Source of the DNA: JBHEMK01 sp046262635
GTDB taxonomy: Bacteria > Actinomycetota > Thermoleophilia > Gaiellales > Gaiellaceae
Direction of reading: 5' to 3'
DNA: 9,965 nt
NCBI GenBank assembly: GCA_046262635.1
Contig: JBHEMK010000101.1
Location: 1 to 9,965, forward strand
Positions 6,443 to 9,965 of the stretch are shown one piece after another. Each line of letters opens with the position of its first letter. Position 1 is the stretch's first letter. The position numbers were made by a program, and so were the translations under genes. Under the pieces are notes generated by a model. That model searched no databases, was not told the origin of the DNA, and was given only the letters and a program-made list of their open reading frames with translations.

Positions 6443-7911
6443 GCCGGTGGGATGCCCTGCTTGAACCGGAAGAAGCCGTCCGGGTCATGCCGCTTCTTGA
6501 TCTGCACGAGCCGCGCGTAGTTCGAGCCGTAGTACGCGTGCTGCCAGTGTGCGAGGTCCGGGTCGATGTAGTTCTGGTACGCGAATCCGGACACGTGCGG
6601 ACGCATCGCGGCGTAGAAGCCGCGGATCCACGCCAGGGCGGCCGCGCCGCCGCCCCTCCAGTAGGCGAGATACTGGGCAGAGAAGAGCGCGTTCCGGTGG
6701 ACGAATGCCGTCGCGGCGGCGGGCACGCGGTTGATCGCGCCGCCGTAGGAGTCGAGGAGGAGCGAGCCCGAGCCGAAGCGGTCCGCCTGCGCGCGCTCGA
6801 TCCAGCGGCGCATCGTTGCGACCCCGGCCGCGGCGACCGGGGCGTTCGCGTAATCCGACTTGGCCGCGAAGCTCGTCGGGACGAATGCCTGGCACCGGGC
6901 GGTGGTCTTCCCGAGGCAGCCAGCCCAGCGCAGCTGCGCGTCGAGCCACGACGACGAGCCGACGGTGAGCCGCGCACCCGCGACCTGCAGCAACGGTGCG
7001 ATCGTCGCGCGCAGCTGAGCCTCCGAACCGAAGAACTGTCCGAATGCTTGCACGTGCGGGCCGGCCGGCCCGGTTCCGAGCGTGCAGAGCGAGAACAACC
7101 CGTCGGCTGCATGCGGCGCGAAGGCCTGCCACGCGCGTACGACCTCCTCGACCTGAACCCAAGGCCAACCCACGATGAAGTACGCGACCTGCGAGACTGG
7201 GTGGACGCGGAGGGTGAAGCTCGTGACGATCCCGAAGTTGCCGCCACCTCCGCCACGGCAGGCCCAGAAGAGGTCAGCGTTCCGGTGGGCGCTGCAAGTG
7301 CGGATGCGGCCGTCGGCGGTGACGAGCTTCAGCGCCATGATGTTGTCGGCCGTCGTGCCCCAGAGTCGGGACGAGAGTCCGACACCCCCGCCCTGCGCGA
7401 GTCCGCCGAGCCCGACGGTCGGGCAAGAGCCGGCCGGCACGGCCACGCCTCCGGCGGCCAGTGTCCTGTCGACGTCGATCAGCCGTGCGCCCGCACCGAT
7501 CGTCGCCGTTCCGGCGGTACGGTTGAAGGTGACCGCGTTCACGCGGCGCAGGTCGACGACGAGGCCGCTCGAGGTCGAGTAGCCGGCGTAGCTGTGACCG
7601 CCAGACCGCGCTGCGAGCCGGACGTGCTTCTTCCGGGCCCAGAGCACCGCCTGCCGCACGTCCGCGGCACCGAGCGGCTGCACGATCCCGAGCGGATGAA
7701 TGGACGAGTAGCGCGCGTTGTAGGGCGGCCGCGCGGACGCGTAGGCCGCGCTCCCGGGGACGAGGACGGGGCCGGCAACGGCGCGGGCGAGCTCGCGCAG
7801 TCGAGGATCGACGCCCGCCAGTGCGTCGGCCGCGAGCCGCCAGTCGAGTGCCACCGCGCCGACGACTCCGCCCGTACGGAGGAGAAAGGCTCGCCGGTCG
7901 AACGTGCCCAC
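6439..7911 (-). CDS. Tat-exported FAD-linked oxidoreductase, berberine bridge enzyme type
   Basis: The 490-residue flavoprotein oxidises an unknown substrate, probably a sugar, alcohol or secondary metabolite, with oxygen or another acceptor. It begins MGTFDRRAFLLRTGGVVGAV, a twin-arginine signal (Arg6-Arg7, then a hydrophobic stretch), so it is likely exported folded with its cofactor. The FAD-binding PCMH domain spans about 70-240. ARSGGHSYAGYS (101-112) gives His106 and AGSCPTVGLGG (160-170) gives Cys163, the two residues that hold FAD bicovalently in this family. GGGGGNFGIVTSFTLRVHP (220-238) closes the domain. The C terminus (YQNYIDPDL, AYYGSNYARLVQIKKRHDP, then FKQGIPPA) is the BBE domain. 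GTG 7911 is preferred: it places the Tat motif at the N terminus and a TAGGCC box ends 7 nt upstream. The longer frame to 8034 adds only Arg-rich sequence. Its direction opposes the operon at its 3' end. Confidence 0.92.
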   Translation of the reverse strand: MGTFDRRAFLLRTGGVVGAVALDWRLAADALAGVDPRLRELARAVAGPVLVPGSAAYASARPPYNARYSSIHPLGIVQPLGAADVRQAVLWARKKHVRLAARSGGHSYAGYSTSSGLVVDLRRVNAVTFNRTAGTATIGAGARLIDVDRTLAAGGVAVPAGSCPTVGLGGLAQGGGVGLSSRLWGTTADNIMALKLVTADGRIRTCSAHRNADLFWACRGGGGGNFGIVTSFTLRVHPVSQVAYFIVGWPWVQVEEVVRAWQAFAPHAADGLFSLCTLGTGPAGPHVQAFGQFFGSEAQLRATIAPLLQVAGARLTVGSSSWLDAQLRWAGCLGKTTARCQAFVPTSFAAKSDYANAPVAAAGVATMRRWIERAQADRFGSGSLLLDSYGGAINRVPAAATAFVHRNALFSAQYLAYWRGGGAAALAWIRGFYAAMRPHVSGFAYQNYIDPDLAHWQHAYYGSNYARLVQIKKRHDPDGFFRFKQGIPPA

Positions 7912-7918
7912 GCTGGCG

Positions 7919-7924
7919 GGCCTA
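7919..7924 (-). promoter_or_regulatory. -10-like box before the flavoprotein gene
   Basis: On the minus strand TAGGCC is followed by 7 nt (CGCCAGC) and the GTG at 7911. It lacks the final T of TANNNT, so it is weaker than the polA or uvrB boxes, but the spacing is the same and there is no Shine-Dalgarno sequence. Its first three bases are also the stop codon of the upstream short ORF (7922-7924). Confidence 0.35.
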
Positions 7925-8164
7925 CGGAGCGGCGGTCGTCGTGGTCGGCGGCGGCCCGGCGGCCCGCGATCGAACGGGGCGGCGCGTCGGCGTCTTCTGG
8001 TTGACGATTCCGCCGAAGGCTGTGCGCGGAGCATCGAAGTCGCCCCGGATCGGGTGCTGTCGGGAGAACGGCCGCACGGGCCATGGGTACGAAGCGAGCG
8101 TGCTCCTGCCTCTGGCGCGTGCGAGTGCGGCTGTGTCCGCGAGGGGCAGGTGGCGTCGATCCAT
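7922..8164 (-). pseudogene. Short ORF, possible truncated remnant of an exported cell-wall (M23-like) peptidase gene
   Basis: Eighty codons from ATG 8164 to TAG 7922-7924. The centre reads YPWPVRPFSRQHPIRG then DFDAPRT (about 8089-8022). This resembles a stretch (W-P-x-K-P-F-D-R-Q-H-P-V-R-G-x-F-x-D-P-R) that I associate with the region just before the catalytic domain of M23-type peptidases in related actinobacteria; this is recalled, not searched. The metal-binding His/Asp motifs of M23 and any signal peptide are absent, and the last 25 residues are a low-complexity Arg, Pro and Thr tail. A -10-like CATACT lies 13 nt upstream of the ATG. Alternatives are a real small protein or a chance frame. 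If none of this is coding, 7912-8318 is a gene-free stretch of about 400 bases with nothing else recognisable apart from this box and an 11-bp near-repeat. Confidence 0.33.
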
Positions 8165-8177
8165 CGTCTTCGGTCGC

Positions 8178-8183
8178 AGTATG
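8178..8183 (-). promoter_or_regulatory. -10-like CATACT upstream of the short ORF
   Basis: On the minus strand CATACT ends 13 nt before the ATG at 8164, nearly the spacing seen at rpsA (TATACT, 12 nt). It is AT-richer than its surroundings. No -35 box or ribosome binding site is evident. Confidence 0.3.
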
Positions 8184-8318
8184 GACGGCCGGACGAGGGC
8201 GTTGCTAGCGCCCGCGCCCATCAATTCCGTCCAGGGCCGATCACGTGCCTGCCCGCGACTCTCCTGCGAGACCGCGACGTGGCCCGAGCTCGCGCGCGCC
8301 GCCTGTCGCGAGACTGCG

Positions 8319-8798
8319 CTAACCCGCCCGCTCCTGAAGCTCGTTCGACTTGGCCGTGAGCCCGGCAAAGCCGGCCTGAAGCCAGTCGTTCGCGCCGGCG
8401 CCGGCCAGCGACCACGTGAGCAGCCGCCCGAAGCGCGGCGCGAGGATCTGCGTCGCTGCGAGCCCGGCTGCGACCCAGGTCCCGACGCAGCGGCTGCACG
8501 TGACGAGCTCACCGATCGCCTGCTGGAGGTCGCCCGACTGCACGGGCGCCTCGTTGCCGTCGCCTGCCTCGCCCTCGACGAACGGCGCCCGGAGAAAGCT
8601 TGCGAGCTCGTCCCGCGTGATTGTCCGCGAAGCCTTGAAGGTCGCCACGGCGAGCACGGCGAGATCGAGCGGCCTGTTCTCCCACGGCTCGCGGTCGAGC
8701 GCCCGAGCCAGGATGCCCGCGCCGGCGAGCCCGCTCGCGAACACAGCCATGATCCCGGCGTAGGCGCCATAGGGAGGACGTCCAGCCACGGCTGCCAC
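8319..8798 (-). CDS. DUF1360 family membrane protein
   Basis: The 159-residue protein belongs, by pattern, to DUF1360, whose function is unknown. Hydrophobic segments lie at about 10-32 (YGAYAGIMAVFASGLAGAGIL), 45-56 (LDLAVLAVATFK), 105-120 (VGTWVAAGLAATQILA) and 126-147. Between them are the family hallmarks: LAVATFKASRTITRDELAS (49-67), LRAPF (69-73), and a Cys-x-x-Cys followed by G-T-W-V-A (ELVTCSRCVGTWVA, Cys101 and Cys104). The loop 74-92 is acidic and variable. GTG 8798 gives the full first membrane segment; GTG 8789 is an equally good choice and leaves more room for a promoter, while ATG 8750 would cut into that segment. The frame stays open into uvrB on the other strand, but that part is antisense shadow. 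The gene is divergent from uvrB with 18 bp between the start codons. Confidence 0.8.
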   Translation of the reverse strand: MAAVAGRPPYGAYAGIMAVFASGLAGAGILARALDREPWENRPLDLAVLAVATFKASRTITRDELASFLRAPFVEGEAGDGNEAPVQSGDLQQAIGELVTCSRCVGTWVAAGLAATQILAPRFGRLLTWSLAGAGANDWLQAGFAGLTAKSNELQERAG

Positions 8799-8800
8799 GA

Positions 8801-8815
8801 GAGATACCCTGTCTC
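8801..8815. promoter_or_regulatory. Imperfect palindrome in the uvrB / DUF1360 divergent promoter
   Basis: GAGATACCCTGTCTC: arms GAGATA and TGTCTC pair at five of six positions around a CCC centre. It fills most of the 18 bp between the two start codons and contains the uvrB -10 box on the plus strand and a -10-like TATCTC (8806-8801) on the minus strand. The minus-strand box suits GTG 8789 (11 nt) better than GTG 8798 (2 nt). It could be an operator or simply two facing -10 boxes. Confidence 0.4.
8805..8810 (+). promoter_or_regulatory. -10 element of a likely leaderless uvrB promoter
   Basis: TACCCT is followed by 6 nt (GTCTCC) and the GTG at 8817, so the transcript would start at the start codon. 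No Shine-Dalgarno sequence is present. Confidence 0.5.
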
Positions 8816-8816
8816 C

Positions 8817-9965
8817 GTGCCCGAACTCAAAACATCGAGTGCCTATCAGCCGACGGGTGATCAGCCGAGCGCGGTCTCTTCGCTGGCGGAGGGGCTCCTC
8901 GGGGGAGACCGCTTCGAGACACTGGTCGGGGCGACCGGAACGGGCAAGACGGCGACGATGGCCTGGACAATCGAGAAGGTCGGGAAGCCGGCCCTGATCA
9001 TCGCTCACAACAAGACGCTGGCCGCGCAGCTCTGCAACGAGTTCCGTGAGTTCTTCCCCGGCAACGCCGTCGAGTATTTCGTCTCCTACTACGACTACTA
9101 CCAGCCCGAGGCCTACGTCCCGCAGGCCGATCTCTACATCGAGAAGGACAGCTCGCGGAACGACGACATCGACCGCCTCAGGCATGCCGCGACCTCGAAT
9201 CTGCTGACGCGCCGCGACGTGATCGTCGTCGCCTCGGTCTCCTGCATCTACGGTCTCGGCTCGCCGGACGAGTACAAGGAGCGCGTCGTTCACCTGGCCG
9301 TCGGCGAGGAGCACGACCGCGACCTGATGCTCCGCAAGCTGATTGACATCATGTACGCCCGCAACGACACGCTGCTCGGCCGTGGCAAGTTCCGCGTCAA
9401 GGGTGACGTCGTCGAGGTGCAGCCCGCCTATTCGGAGACCGCCCATCGGATCACGTTCTTTGGTGACGAGGTCGAGCAGATCACGCATTTCGACCCGCTG
9501 ACCGGCGAGATCTACGCGAAGCTCGACAACATCACGATCTTCCCAGCGACGCAGTACGTGACGTCCAAGCCGACGATCGAGCGTGCTGTCGACGAGATCA
9601 AGCACGAGCTCGAGGAACAGGTGAAGCTGTTCGAATCGAAAGGCCAGATGCTCGAGGCGCACCGGATCCGGCAGCGCACGGAGTACGACCTCGAGATGAT
9701 GCAGGAACTCGGCTTCTGCAACGGGATCGAGAACTATTCGCGGATCCTCGACGGGCGGCCGCCGGGCTCGGCGCCGCACACACTGCTCGATTACTTCCCG
9801 AACGATTTCGTCGTCTTCGTCGATGAGTCGCACCAGACGATCCCGCAGATCGGTGGCATGTACGAGGGCGACCGCTCGCGGAAGCAGACCCTCGTCGACT
9901 TCGGCTTCCGGCTGCCGTCGGCGCTCGACAACCGGCCGCTGCGCTTCGACGAGTTCCTGGCGAAG
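8817..9965 (+). CDS. uvrB: Excinuclease ABC subunit B, N-terminal part (cut by the window edge)
   Basis: UvrB is the damage-verifying helicase-like subunit of nucleotide excision repair; UvrA loads it and UvrC then cuts beside the lesion. The visible 383 codons are a little over half of the usual 660-700 residues. They contain YQPTGDQPSAV (10-20), Walker A GATGTGKT (38-45), AHNKTLAAQL (63-72), the beta-hairpin region YFVSYYDYYQPEAYVP (87-102), IEKDSSRNDDIDRLRHAAT (108-126), ASVSCIYGLGSP (139-150), the UvrA-interaction domain (about 155-250), and the DEAD-like box DESHQTIPQIGGMY (336-349). All are intact. The right part, with the remaining helicase motifs and the UvrC-binding domain, lies beyond the edge. 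GTG 8817 is chosen because a -10 box ends 6 nt upstream and homologues start at this distance from the YQPTGDQP motif. It is divergent from the DUF1360 gene. Confidence 0.97.
   Translation, partial: MPELKTSSAYQPTGDQPSAVSSLAEGLLGGDRFETLVGATGTGKTATMAWTIEKVGKPALIIAHNKTLAAQLCNEFREFFPGNAVEYFVSYYDYYQPEAYVPQADLYIEKDSSRNDDIDRLRHAATSNLLTRRDVIVVASVSCIYGLGSPDEYKERVVHLAVGEEHDRDLMLRKLIDIMYARNDTLLGRGKFRVKGDVVEVQPAYSETAHRITFFGDEVEQITHFDPLTGEIYAKLDNITIFPATQYVTSKPTIERAVDEIKHELEEQVKLFESKGQMLEAHRIRQRTEYDLEMMQELGFCNGIENYSRILDGRPPGSAPHTLLDYFPNDFVVFVDESHQTIPQIGGMYEGDRSRKQTLVDFGFRLPSALDNRPLRFDEFLAK

Noticed and set aside
5992..8004. A 670-codon plus-strand open frame across the transglycosylase end and the flavoprotein gene
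   Set aside because: Composition is Arg, Gly, Pro low complexity. It overlaps two genes with clear family motifs in other frames.
7912..8034. Longer start for the flavoprotein (ATG at 8034)
   Set aside because: It adds about 40 Arg/Pro-rich residues ahead of the Tat motif, which must lie at the N terminus to work.
8266..8318. Direct near-repeat GCGAGAC-N-GCG (8266-8276 and 8308-8318)
   Set aside because: Only two short copies in GC-rich DNA with no third unit, no regular spacing and no link to a gene; likely chance.
8799..9833. Minus-strand extension of the DUF1360 frame through uvrB (504 codons in total)
   Set aside because: The extra part is antisense to well-conserved uvrB and shows no domain; DUF1360 similarity begins only near 8798.
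1..9965. CRISPR array, tRNA, rRNA, insertion sequence ends or prophage genes
   Set aside because: No regularly spaced repeats, no tRNA-like cloverleaf with a T-loop, no transposase or integrase motif, and no phage protein seen on either strand.

Overview
The window is high-GC DNA from an actinomycete-type bacterium. The gene order polA – small ORF – rpsA – coaE – (insert) – uvrB is the housekeeping order I know from Actinomycetota; in Mycobacterium tuberculosis polA, rpsA, coaE and uvrB lie close together in the same order. The protein style (DUF1360 protein, LarA-like protein, GTG starts without Shine-Dalgarno sequences) makes me lean to the class Thermoleophilia, but I cannot prove that from the sequence alone.

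Layout. A LarA-like (DUF2088) gene runs off the left edge on the minus strand (1-431) and is divergent from polA (549-3125), a DNA polymerase I whose proofreading domain looks inactive. A hairpin follows polA, then an unrecognised 146-residue protein (3199-3639), a 207-bp gap with a clear -10 box, and rpsA (3847-5322, four S1 domains plus a long acidic, Ala/Pro-rich tail). coaE (5325-5912) starts 2 nt after rpsA, and a membrane-anchored lytic transglycosylase (5924-6442) starts 11 nt after coaE; these three look like one operon. Convergent to it, with overlapping stop codons, is a Tat-exported flavoprotein of the berberine-bridge-enzyme type (6439-7911, minus). Next, on the minus strand, come a short ORF that looks like the stub of an exported cell-wall peptidase gene (7922-8164) and a DUF1360 membrane protein (8319-8798). 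uvrB (8817 to the right edge) is divergent from the DUF1360 gene, with only 18 bp between the start codons.

How they fit together. polA and uvrB act in excision repair (UvrB marks and helps cut out the damaged strand, Pol I fills the gap). rpsA serves translation, coaE makes coenzyme A, and the transglycosylase remodels the cell wall. The minus-strand block 6439-8798 interrupts the plus-strand housekeeping run and is the accessory part of the window.

The most useful extra signal is regulatory: several start codons sit 6-7 nt downstream of a TANNNT-like hexamer with no ribosome binding site, as expected for leaderless transcripts. I see no CRISPR array, tRNA, rRNA, insertion sequence or phage gene, and no convincing new multi-gene system.
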